Positions 1-7,041 of a DNA stretch of 64,000 bases are shown here, one piece after another (within the stretch, counting starts at the first letter, position 1; each line of letters starts with the position of its first letter). The notes below the pieces were generated by a model. The model did no database searches. It had not been told where the DNA came from and saw only the letters and a list, made by a program, of their open reading frames with translations. The stretch lies in NCBI GenBank assembly GCA_963735055.1, contig CAVTJN010000015.1, forward strand, positions 62,001 through 126,000, read 5' to 3'. Origin of the DNA: JBBITI01 sp963735055. Its GTDB lineage: Bacteria; Chloroflexota; Dehalococcoidia; Dehalococcoidales; UBA2162. Made by a program: the position numbers and the translations under genes.

Positions 1-43
1 CCACAAGAAGAGACTGTGCAGACCCATCATACCCAATGGTGGG

Positions 44-775
44 CTAGAGTTCGTAGACCTTGAGATCAGGAGATACCGTGAAGCGCCCTTCGGTGATGAC
101 CTTCAGTTCTTCGGGACTCCAGCCGGGGGCTATCTCCTTTAGCACCAGCCCGTCTTTCTTGCCTTTCGGGCCGACTACGTCCAGGACAGCCAGATCGGTG
201 ATGATGAAATCGACATGTTGCGGAGCCCCGGTCAGGGGATACTTGAGCTTCTGCACGACCTTCGAATTGCCGTCCTTATCAAGGTGAGTAATCGCCACGA
301 TGCACCTTCTCGGGCCGACCACCAGGTCGAATCCGCCACCGATCGAGATTCCGGAATGCGGCACCGGATACTTCAACGCCCAGTTCGCAAAATCGCCCTT
401 GTCGGAGACTTCAAACCCACCGACCACGGCGGCGTCAATGTGCTTCCCCCGCAGCATATTGAATGATTCACACATGTCAAAGAACACCATCCCCGGCTTC
501 GGGCGAACGTGCCGAATGGCCGCGTCGTGGAGGTTCAGGTCAATTTCCTCCCAGTCGTCAATGCCAATGGCCGTACCATAGCCCATGATCCCAGGTTCAC
601 CATGGTAGAAGATGTCGATCGCCGGGTCTACGTAGTCTGCTGCCAGTACGGGAAGACCGCGGCCCAGATTGACATAGTCCCCGTCCTTGAACTCCTTGGC
701 AATCCGCATGCCGATGGTCTCTCGGGCCAGCTTGGTAGCGTTGTATTTCTCCACGAGGCGATTCCGATCGTCCAT
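44..775 (-). CDS. CoA-transferase beta subunit (family I)
   Basis: Probable beta subunit of a family I CoA-transferase, which moves CoA between an acyl-CoA and a free carboxylate. The alpha-subunit gene ends 41 bp upstream on the same strand, so the two should form one cytoplasmic enzyme. The 243-residue product has normal family length. The Glu at residue 60 in GEPGIMGYG sits where relatives have the catalytic glutamate (usually ENG). I chose the ATG at 775 because AGGGAGG lies 9 nt before it; an in-frame start at 820 would run into the end of the alpha gene. The substrate cannot be read from sequence; nearby acyl-CoA genes suggest a short, branched or aryl acid. Confidence 0.85.
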   Translation of the reverse strand: MDDRNRLVEKYNATKLARETIGMRIAKEFKDGDYVNLGRGLPVLAADYVDPAIDIFYHGEPGIMGYGTAIGIDDWEEIDLNLHDAAIRHVRPKPGMVFFDMCESFNMLRGKHIDAAVVGGFEVSDKGDFANWALKYPVPHSGISIGGGFDLVVGPRRCIVAITHLDKDGNSKVVQKLKYPLTGAPQHVDFIITDLAVLDVVGPKGKKDGLVLKEIAPGWSPEELKVITEGRFTVSPDLKVYEL

Positions 776-816
776 TATCTTTGACCTCCCTAAGTATCCC
801 AGGCCCCTCAGCGGGC

Positions 817-1626
817 TCAATTCCCACGCGCCTCTTCCATCGCTTTTCGGCGGGTGCCGCCCGGACCAAATCCCAGCACCTTCACCACCTCATTCCATTC
901 GAAACTCCCCATGCCTCCCTTGGGCACCCTGACAATCCGGTCCACGTATATGTGTGGCGTGTGTATCTGGTCGGGGTCGATCTCACCGGGCTCGACTATT
1001 TCCAGGACTTCGGCGATCGTCACCTTCGATGCCCGGGCAACTAGCGGATTGTGCGTTCGCTGCATCCGGCGGTAAACGAGGTTACCGAGCTTGTCCGCCT
1101 TCCACGCTTTCACGAAACCGAAGTCGGGCTGCAGTGGCTTCTCCAGCAGATATTCCTTGCCGTCGACCACTATCTTCTCGCAGTAGTCTTCGAGGTATGA
1201 CCCGACTCCCACCGGCGTCAGAATGCCACCGTACCCGCAGGCGGCAGCCTCAAGCTGGGTGCACAGGCTGCCGTAAGGGACGGGAATCACTTCCATGTCC
1301 TTGGTCAGTTCCTCGAACTCAGCAGCGTTACCCATCATACGGCTGTAGACGTTGCTCGAGAAACCGGTGATAATGCGCTTGACCTTTCCCGGCTGGAGGA
1401 TGCAGTTTATGGGGCCGAAAGTAGGCAGTGAAGGACCCTGGGGAGTGGCCTGGCGGGGGTGGGACATGTTGCCCACGATGGTCAGGTCCTTCACGTCCTT
1501 GCGGCTCAAAGCTTCCCACAGATTCAAAGCCTGGCTGGCGGTCCCGAAGATGGAATGGGCGATCACCGCGCCGTCAAAGATATCTTCGATCGCCTTGTCG
1601 AAACTCTCGTAGATCTTGTTCTTCAT
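817..1626 (-). CDS. CoA-transferase alpha subunit (family I)
   Basis: Alpha subunit partner of the downstream CoA-transferase beta gene. It has the family order: an N-terminal FDGAVIAHSIFG glycine-rich segment near residue 18, then GIL/GVGSYLED around the CoA-handling region, and LVYRRMQRTHNPLVARA, similar to the NLVYRxxARNFNP stretch of SCOT and glutaconate CoA-transferase alpha chains. The product from the ATG at 1626 is 269 residues; GAGGAG lies just upstream. A longer in-frame start at 1689 adds a low-complexity, unconserved leader and is less likely. A good promoter lies about 90 bp upstream. Substrate specificity is unknown. Confidence 0.85.
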   Translation of the reverse strand: MKNKIYESFDKAIEDIFDGAVIAHSIFGTASQALNLWEALSRKDVKDLTIVGNMSHPRQATPQGPSLPTFGPINCILQPGKVKRIITGFSSNVYSRMMGNAAEFEELTKDMEVIPVPYGSLCTQLEAAACGYGGILTPVGVGSYLEDYCEKIVVDGKEYLLEKPLQPDFGFVKAWKADKLGNLVYRRMQRTHNPLVARASKVTIAEVLEIVEPGEIDPDQIHTPHIYVDRIVRVPKGGMGSFEWNEVVKVLGFGPGGTRRKAMEEARGN

Positions 1627-1712
1627 CAGACTCCTCACACACCCGTTTTGGAAGCGCGCCGCCGACCGCGGAATGACGGCGGGTAACAACCAGTACCGTC
1701 AAAAACGACAAC

Positions 1713-1741
1713 ATTCTATTCTGCCGCCCCATCCTTGTCAA
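1713..1741 (-). promoter_or_regulatory. sigma-70-type promoter for the CoA-transferase genes
   Basis: On the minus strand a perfect -35 TTGACA (1736-1741) is followed after 17 nt by -10 TAGAAT (1713-1718, 5 of 6). Transcription should begin near 1706, about 80 nt before the alpha-subunit ATG. It lies back to back with the plus-strand promoter of the acyl-CoA synthetase gene. Confidence 0.7.
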
Positions 1742-1784
1742 ACGCTCATCCCTTACCCCGCGGCCACCCCATCCGCCCTGGGAT

Positions 1785-1814
1785 TAGCCTTGGCCCAAAG
1801 CGATGCTATATAAT
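1785..1814 (+). promoter_or_regulatory. promoter with consensus -10 for the NDP-forming acyl-CoA synthetase
   Basis: A perfect TATAAT (1809-1814) lies upstream of the synthetase gene; the best -35 at 18 nt spacing is only TTAGCC (1785-1790). Because this -10 covers the ATG at 1803, translation from 1803 is unlikely. The promoter therefore supports the TTG start at 1893. Confidence 0.5.
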
Positions 1815-1892
1815 AGCCGCTTAAGCCCCATTAACACAGCGGTGATTCAGGGTTTCCCCGCCGGCGGATACAAATCTATTGAGGTGGTCGCG

Positions 1893-3365
1893 TTGAGTAA
1901 GCATAGTCCGGGCGAAGCCGAATTCTGGCAGCGCCTTTTCTCTCCCGACAGCGTGGCAATGGTTGGCGCCTCGGATGTCCCGGGGTCCTGGGGATTCAAC
2001 ATCATGCAACGGCTCATCAAATCGGGAAACCGGCGCATTCACCCGGTCAACCCCTCCCATCCCATCGTCCAGGGCATGCCCACTTTCAAGAGCGTTGCCG
2101 ATATTGGGGACGCGATCGACCTTGCGGTCATCGCGGTGCCGGCTCAGCGCGTGCCCGCCGTGATGCGGGACTGCGTGGGCAAAGGCATCAAGGCCGCCGT
2201 GGTCATCTCCGGCGGGTTCTCGGAAGTGGACGACGAAGGCAAAGCCCTGGAACGCGAAGTTGTCGCCATCGCCCGCGAGGGCGGCGTGCGGTTTGTTGGA
2301 CCGAATACCATGGGTCACGCCGATACCCACGCCCAATTCAGCATCCTCGGTTTCATGGGCCAGGTCGTCCCCGGACCCGTTGCCTTCGCCGCCCAGAGCG
2401 GCAACATGGGATCCCGCATAATGCAGCTCGCCATGAACCAGGGAATTGGCTTCAGCAAGTTCGTATGCACCGGCAACGAGGCCAGCATCCGGCTGGAAGA
2501 CTACCTGGAGCACTTCGCCCGGGATAAGAATGCCCGAGCCATCGCTTTGTACATCGAGGGCCTCAGAGAAGCGAGGAGATTCCTGCGACTGGCCAGGGAG
2601 ACGACTGTCCGCAAGCCCATCGTGGTGATGAAATCAGGGAACACACGCGGTGCGACCCTGGCTGCCCGGTCCCACACCGGGGCGCTGGCCGGCTCCGAAG
2701 CGGTGTATGCTGCCGCGTTCAAACAAGCCGGGGTCATCCGGGCAGAGAACGAGGATGAAATGGCTGACGTGCTGGCAGCGCTGTTGAAGCAGCCGCTGCC
2801 GCGGGGACGCCGTGTCGCCATTCTCACCATGGGCGGTGGCTTTGGCGTCGTGTCGGCGGAAGCCTGCGAGAAAGAAGGGCTGGAAATGGCGAAGCTTTCT
2901 CCGGCCACGATCGCTCGCCTTGACAGTATGCTTCCCGCCCGCTGGCCCCACGGCAATCCCGTCGACCTCGCCGGTATGGACACCATGGGGGAGGCGATAG
3001 TGCTTAAATGTCTCTCGGCGCTTATCGAAGACGACGGCGTCGACAGCGTACTTTCCCTGGTGGCGCTGCACCGTTTTGCGCCGATGGTCCCGGGCGGTCC
3101 GTATATGCCCACCCAGCGAGGCAACACCGAGGCGCGCGCCGAGAACCTGAAGTCGTTTGCCGAAAAGGCTCGCGCCCTCGGAAAGCCGGTCTTCTCGGTT
3201 GGCGCGCTGCCGCCGCCTCCGGGAGAGAGACCAACGGCTGATGCCACCTGGGACGGCTACTCGATCTACCCCAGCCCCCAACGGGCAGCCAGGGTCCTTC
3301 ACCAGCTTCTATGGTACCGTGGCTATCTTGACGAGGTACGGCCTTCCCAGCCCGACCTTTCGTAG
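1893..3365 (+). CDS. NDP-forming acyl-CoA synthetase, alpha-type (CoA-binding and succinyl-CoA ligase-like domains)
   Basis: Member of the ADP/NDP-forming acetate (acyl)-CoA ligase family, which converts acyl-CoA, NDP and phosphate to acid, CoA and NTP and thus conserves energy in fermenters. Residues 1-140 form the CoA-binding Rossmann domain (VAMVGAS, VGPNTMG). Residues 150-480 are the paired flavodoxin-like ligase domains. His261 in SHTGALAGSE matches the phosphorylated histidine of the family. No ATP-grasp beta domain is fused or adjacent, so a beta subunit elsewhere is required for full activity. I chose TTG at 1893 because GAGGTGG lies 5 nt upstream and the ATG at 1803 falls inside the promoter. 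Length 490 residues. Confidence 0.85.
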   Translation: MSKHSPGEAEFWQRLFSPDSVAMVGASDVPGSWGFNIMQRLIKSGNRRIHPVNPSHPIVQGMPTFKSVADIGDAIDLAVIAVPAQRVPAVMRDCVGKGIKAAVVISGGFSEVDDEGKALEREVVAIAREGGVRFVGPNTMGHADTHAQFSILGFMGQVVPGPVAFAAQSGNMGSRIMQLAMNQGIGFSKFVCTGNEASIRLEDYLEHFARDKNARAIALYIEGLREARRFLRLARETTVRKPIVVMKSGNTRGATLAARSHTGALAGSEAVYAAAFKQAGVIRAENEDEMADVLAALLKQPLPRGRRVAILTMGGGFGVVSAEACEKEGLEMAKLSPATIARLDSMLPARWPHGNPVDLAGMDTMGEAIVLKCLSALIEDDGVDSVLSLVALHRFAPMVPGGPYMPTQRGNTEARAENLKSFAEKARALGKPVFSVGALPPPPGERPTADATWDGYSIYPSPQRAARVLHQLLWYRGYLDEVRPSQPDLS

Positions 3366-3421
3366 GCGGGGGCGCGGTCCGGGTTCGGTCTGCTGCCCCC
3401 TGGTTAACGCTCTCTATCCTT

Positions 3422-3826
3422 CTACAGGGCCCAGAGCACGAACGGAATCACCAGCGCTACAATGCCGGTGCACAGCACCGCCAGGATGAACAGGTTGTAC
3501 CTCGTCCCGTAATCCCGGAGCAGCGAGGGATCGTAGTAGCCATCCACGCCCTGGTCTTTGTACATCTTCAACAGGCCGGCCAGGACCTTGCCCCTGGTTT
3601 GCCGCCCCCTGATCAGCCCGATTTCGGCCACCAGATTCACAACAATAAGAAGAGCAACGAAGGTGAACATCACCACCACTTGCTGCGCGCCCCCCCCCGA
3701 AGCGACTGCCGAGTTCACGCCCAGTGTAAGCAGATTCAAGAAGATGGCGGTGAGGACGAATATGGTGTCGGTGCGCGTGTTCGTACTCAGCTCATTAAGG
3801 AGATGCTCGTGTACCCGTTCAATCAC
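3422..3826 (-). CDS. small integral membrane protein, function unknown
   Basis: Not recognised. The 134-residue product (GTG start) has three predicted membrane spans near residues 22-40, 50-71 and 110-133. A soluble, charged segment at about 73-108 (RGRQTRGKVLAGLLKMY) lies between the second and third. The N-terminal 20 residues are polar. It converges on the acyl-CoA synthetase gene, 56 bp between stops, with no shared operon. The hydropathy pattern and clean codon use make it a real gene, but no function can be proposed. Confidence 0.65.
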   Translation of the reverse strand: MIERVHEHLLNELSTNTRTDTIFVLTAIFLNLLTLGVNSAVASGGGAQQVVVMFTFVALLIVVNLVAEIGLIRGRQTRGKVLAGLLKMYKDQGVDGYYDPSLLRDYGTRYNLFILAVLCTGIVALVIPFVLWAL

Positions 3827-4060
3827 CAGTCTACCCCCTGTTCGGACTACAATCAGCCAGCCGCAGATACCTCAAGCGCCTGCTCGTTGGCCTGGTTTCA
3901 GTGTAGGTGATCACTCCCAAAAAGGAAAGGGGTGACGCGTTGCGCCGCCATGCCAGAGTTGTTCTGCCGTCCCTCGGGGATCGCCTCTCGCCGGCACGGA
4001 ATACACTTGGAACGGACCGCCCCATAATCCCAACCGGGTTTCGGCAGCAACATGAAAGAA

Positions 4061-4086
4061 GGGGCGGGACCTCACGGTCCCGCCCC
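4061..4086 (-). terminator. intrinsic terminator after the solute-binding protein gene
   Basis: An 11-bp perfect GC-rich stem (4061-4071 with 4076-4086, loop of 4) begins 29 bp beyond the stop codon. In the minus direction it is followed by TTCTTTC, a moderate U-tract. Confidence 0.75.
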
Positions 4087-4115
4087 TCACATGAATCGAT
4101 TCTCGATTCGAAACC

Positions 4116-5909
4116 TTACTTGCCGATCGCGGTCTTCGCGGCGCCGTCAATCCAGGAGAAGTAGGTATAGTGGTAGGGCAGGAAGGCGCCAAGTTGCCGA
4201 GCGCCATTGAAGTTCTTCACCCACGGCTGCCAGGCGATGTATTTCTCGGAGACAGGCAGCCAGATAGAGATTGCCTGCTCGAGCATGAACGGGGTAAGGT
4301 CCTTGAGCGGCTTGCGCCAGGCCTGATCGTCGACGGCGAGGTTCTTGCCAATGATCGCCAAGACGTCCCGGGTCTCCTTGCTGTCGAAGAAGGAGGCGCA
4401 GTCCTGGGACTCCTTTCGCAGTTCGAACATGTAGTGGGACAGGAAGTACTGCTTTGAGGGCTTATACCACATGGCTTCCCAGGTTCGCTGCTGCTCTATG
4501 TTGCGGTAGACACCACCATCGACGACTTTGATCTCCATATCGATGTTGGCCGTCGCCAGCTGCGCCTTGATGATGGACAGGAAGTCCGCATCCACCGAGT
4601 TAGAGGCGTAGATGCTGGTCTTGAAGCCGTTGGGGTAGCCGGCTTCTTTGAGGAGCTGCTTGGCCTTCTCCGGGTTACCGCCTTTGACCAACTCCTGCAC
4701 ATTCGCCGGGAGTTGATCAAGCGGAATGTAAAGGTCCTTGTATTCAGGCAGCGGGTAGTAGGGCCATCCCAATAATTCGCCGTGGCCCTGATAGTAGTCC
4801 TTGAGTATCGCGACCTTGTCGATGGCCAGGTTCATGGCCTGCCGGACCTTCAGGTTGTTGTATGGCTCTTTGTCCTCGCGGCCGGTCGGCTGGCTAACCG
4901 CGCCGTAGTACTTGACTGCTTCTATCTTGTAGGGCATCGTGCGCTGGAGGTCCGCATAGTCCTCCCACGTCAGGTTCGGATTTTCGGTATACAGGTCCAA
5001 CTTGCCGGTGCGGAAAGCGGCCATTCGGGTGGAAAGGTCAGGAAGGACCAGGATTTTCAACCCGTCGATGTAGGGCAACTGATTACCCTTACCCGGACCG
5101 ACCGGGTCTTTCTGCCAGTAGTCGGGATTCCTCTCAAGGAGCAACTGGCTGTTGGGGACGTAGTCTTTGACCATGAAGGCGCCAGTACCAAGGGCGTTCT
5201 TCCAGTCCTTTTGGTTGGGGAACGCCTCCTTGAGCATCATGTAGGCGCGCTGGCCGTCCTCCCAGAAATGGGTACCCTGGGTGTTCGGTGGGAAGCTGAG
5301 TTCGATGGTGTACTTGTCGATTACCTTGACGTCTTTCAGGTACTCGGCCGGTGGGAAGAACATCTGGAAATTGCCCTGCGGAATTGACCATTGCTGTTTC
5401 AAGTTCCACGCTGCGTCTTCAGCGGTGAACTCACGGCCGTTGGCGGGCGGCTTGTTCCAGTACTTGACCCCCTTACGGATGTGGAAGATAAGGTGCTCGG
5501 GGTCAGGGATCTCGTAGCTCTCGGCGAGCTGGCCGGCGGCCAGTTTGGCGTTGCCGATGGCGCCATACTGCCAGGAGCTCTCATTGGTGCCCGAAGGCCC
5601 CTTTGCCCAGTCGCCCATCATAAGTGGTTCGTTGGTGATTGATATCTGGTATCCCAATAGATCACGGTTCTGGCCGGGATCCCAGTTGGAGGTATCAGTG
5701 GTGACGAAACCGGTCAGTATCCCGCCATACTGCGGTTTGTCAGCAGCCGGTTTGGCGGTTGTCGCCGGCGCCCCGGTGGTGGTCTTCGGTACCGTGGTGG
5801 CCGCGGTCGTCGCCGAAGTGGTGGTGGTCGAGCTCGGACCGCAGGAGGTCACAAGCAGGACCAGGGACAACAGCGCCACAAGAACTAGCCAGGGTGCACT
5901 TCTCTTCAT
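4116..5909 (-). CDS. ABC transporter substrate-binding lipoprotein, family 5 (peptide/nickel type)
   Basis: Extracellular solute-binding protein of the DppA/OppA family, expected to capture peptides or related solutes for an ABC importer. The N-terminus is a lipoprotein signal peptide with a lipobox at LVTSC (about residues 19-23). A Thr/Ala-rich linker (about 26-58) tethers the binding domain. The main domain shows family 5 features, such as FTAEDAAWNL near residue 130 and the VRQAMNLAIDK segment near 340. The ATG at 5909 has AAGGA 7 nt upstream; a TTG at 5927 is less likely. Length is 597 residues. No intact permease or ATPase gene of this type is in the window; only a truncated DppB-like remnant occurs at 11.5 kb. 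Confidence 0.9.
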   Translation of the reverse strand: MKRSAPWLVLVALLSLVLLVTSCGPSSTTTTSATTAATTVPKTTTGAPATTAKPAADKPQYGGILTGFVTTDTSNWDPGQNRDLLGYQISITNEPLMMGDWAKGPSGTNESSWQYGAIGNAKLAAGQLAESYEIPDPEHLIFHIRKGVKYWNKPPANGREFTAEDAAWNLKQQWSIPQGNFQMFFPPAEYLKDVKVIDKYTIELSFPPNTQGTHFWEDGQRAYMMLKEAFPNQKDWKNALGTGAFMVKDYVPNSQLLLERNPDYWQKDPVGPGKGNQLPYIDGLKILVLPDLSTRMAAFRTGKLDLYTENPNLTWEDYADLQRTMPYKIEAVKYYGAVSQPTGREDKEPYNNLKVRQAMNLAIDKVAILKDYYQGHGELLGWPYYPLPEYKDLYIPLDQLPANVQELVKGGNPEKAKQLLKEAGYPNGFKTSIYASNSVDADFLSIIKAQLATANIDMEIKVVDGGVYRNIEQQRTWEAMWYKPSKQYFLSHYMFELRKESQDCASFFDSKETRDVLAIIGKNLAVDDQAWRKPLKDLTPFMLEQAISIWLPVSEKYIAWQPWVKNFNGARQLGAFLPYHYTYFSWIDGAAKTAIGK

Positions 5910-6225
5910 TCCTACATCCTTTCCCAATCAATATCCTTGCCCTCGGGACAACTAAGGAATCTCCATTCAGAATCTATGACTCCGCTGTAGCACCTCCTTT
6001 GGAGTGATGATGGTAAGCGTGTTGGCTTGTCGATTTCCGCCGCGAGTATATCATTACCATACATATAGGTCAATCGCCGCGTGGCTGCCTATGGGGGACT
6101 GATTCCTCACGTAGGCAGGCGGCCTGGACAAGCCCTTCTACCGGCCGGAACCCGGGGCGTCCGCCTCGAAGACCGCAGCGTGTCTTTCAAGTACTTTGCT
6201 GTTGTGATAATATAGTAAGGCACGC
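5910..6225. other. intergenic region between the solute-binding protein and the tRNA cluster
   Basis: It holds no gene. It contains a strong minus-strand promoter (6045-6073) and a leader of about 130 nt with an inverted repeat of ATGGTAA (near 6009) and TTACCAT (6054-6060). It also has a perfect ribosome-binding sequence at 5991-6000 with no start codon behind it. Near 6185-6213 an AT-rich stretch could hold the tRNA promoter, but no clear -35/-10 pair is seen. Confidence 0.5.
6045..6073 (-). promoter_or_regulatory. sigma-70-type promoter for the solute-binding protein gene
   Basis: On the minus strand, -35 TTGACC (6068-6073, 5 of 6) and -10 TATACT (6045-6050, 5 of 6) are separated by 17 nt. 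The predicted leader is about 130 nt. Confidence 0.7.
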
Positions 6226-6301
6226 AGGAGTGTAGCTCAGTTGGTAGAGCAGCGGTCTCCAAAACCGCCGGTCGTGGGTTCGAATCCTGCCACTCCTGCC
6301 A
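6226..6301 (+). tRNA. tRNA-Trp (CCA)
   Basis: A complete cloverleaf is present. The acceptor AGGAGTG pairs with CACTCCT, the anticodon loop is CTCCAAA with anticodon CCA, and the T arm has GTTCGAATC. The 3' CCA is encoded. It is the first of three tandem plus-strand tRNA genes. Confidence 0.95.
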
Positions 6302-6305
6302 TCTC

Positions 6306-6393
6306 GCCGAGGTGGTGGAATAGGTAGACACGCCATCTTGAGGGGGTGGTGAGCGAATAGCTCGTCAGAGTTCAAATCTCTGCCTCGGCACCA
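6306..6393 (+). tRNA. tRNA-Leu (GAG)
   Basis: Class II tRNA with a long variable arm. The acceptor GCCGAGG pairs with CCTCGGC, the anticodon loop TTGAGGG gives anticodon GAG, and CCA is encoded. Only 4 nt separate it from tRNA-Trp, so both probably come from one transcript. Confidence 0.95.
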
Positions 6394-6484
6394 CTTAGTG
6401 GAAGATTCATGATTCGTCAAATATGAGGTAAGGCGCCGGGCGAATTGCCCCACCGTACCACGTGAATCTTGAATAGGCTCGCCG

Positions 6485-6572
6485 GCCGGAGTGGCGAAAT
6501 GGCAGACGCGACAGTCTCAAAAACTGTTGAAGGGAAACCTTCGTGTCGGTTCGAGTCCGACCTTCGGCACCA
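6485..6572 (+). tRNA. tRNA-Leu (CAA)
   Basis: Class II tRNA. The acceptor GCCGGAG pairs with CTTCGGC (one G-U), the anticodon stem ACAGT/ACTGT holds loop CTCAAAA with anticodon CAA, there is a long variable arm, and CCA is encoded. It lies 91 bp after the GAG-Leu tRNA and is read on the same strand. Confidence 0.95.
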
Positions 6573-6627
6573 CACCGCCAACAACCCCAGGCATTAGACT
6601 GACGGTTCCAGTCGAACCCGGCTGGAC

Positions 6628-6969
6628 TCAGCGCGGCACCCACAGGACCATCCGGGCCTTCTTCGCCATCTTCTTGGCCAGGTCCTCAACACGCCCGTAC
6701 TCGATGACCGAGGCCATGCAGTGCTGTTCGCAGGCGGTCTTCAGGCCCTTCTTTGTCCGGGACGCACATAAGACGCAGAGTTCCGTCGGAAACGGCAGGT
6801 AGGAAAGGTACGCCTTGTCCTTAGGCAGTTTCTGGACCACCTCGATCACCCTGATGCCCCCCATCCCCGCATCCCAACCGTACTCCTGCTGGCAGGCGAC
6901 CTGACACGCCACGCATCCGGTGCAGTATTCGTAGTCGATAAGAAGGCCGTACTCGTGCTTCTTCGGCAT
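6628..6969 (-). CDS. short 4Fe-4S dicluster protein, electron-transfer subunit
   Basis: Ferredoxin-like partner of the molybdopterin enzyme encoded 72 bp upstream. The 113-residue protein has eight cysteines in two sets, C16-C19-C22-C26 and C65-C68-C80-C84, enough for two [4Fe-4S] clusters. It resembles the DmsB/NrfC-type family but is about half the usual length, which normally holds four clusters. No signal peptide or membrane anchor is visible, so it should be cytoplasmic. Its natural electron partner is unknown. Confidence 0.8.
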   Translation of the reverse strand: MPKKHEYGLLIDYEYCTGCVACQVACQQEYGWDAGMGGIRVIEVVQKLPKDKAYLSYLPFPTELCVLCASRTKKGLKTACEQHCMASVIEYGRVEDLAKKMAKKARMVLWVPR

Positions 6970-7041
6970 GTTATGTCAACTCCATGCACACTAGATTCCC
7001 GGAAGGATAGAACAACCGGAGCGGGACGGAAGACCGCCAGC

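Noticed and set aside
5991..6000. Hidden small gene behind the perfect ribosome site in the leader of the solute-binding protein
   Set aside because: No ATG, GTG or TTG occurs at a workable distance after it, and short downstream frames stop at once.
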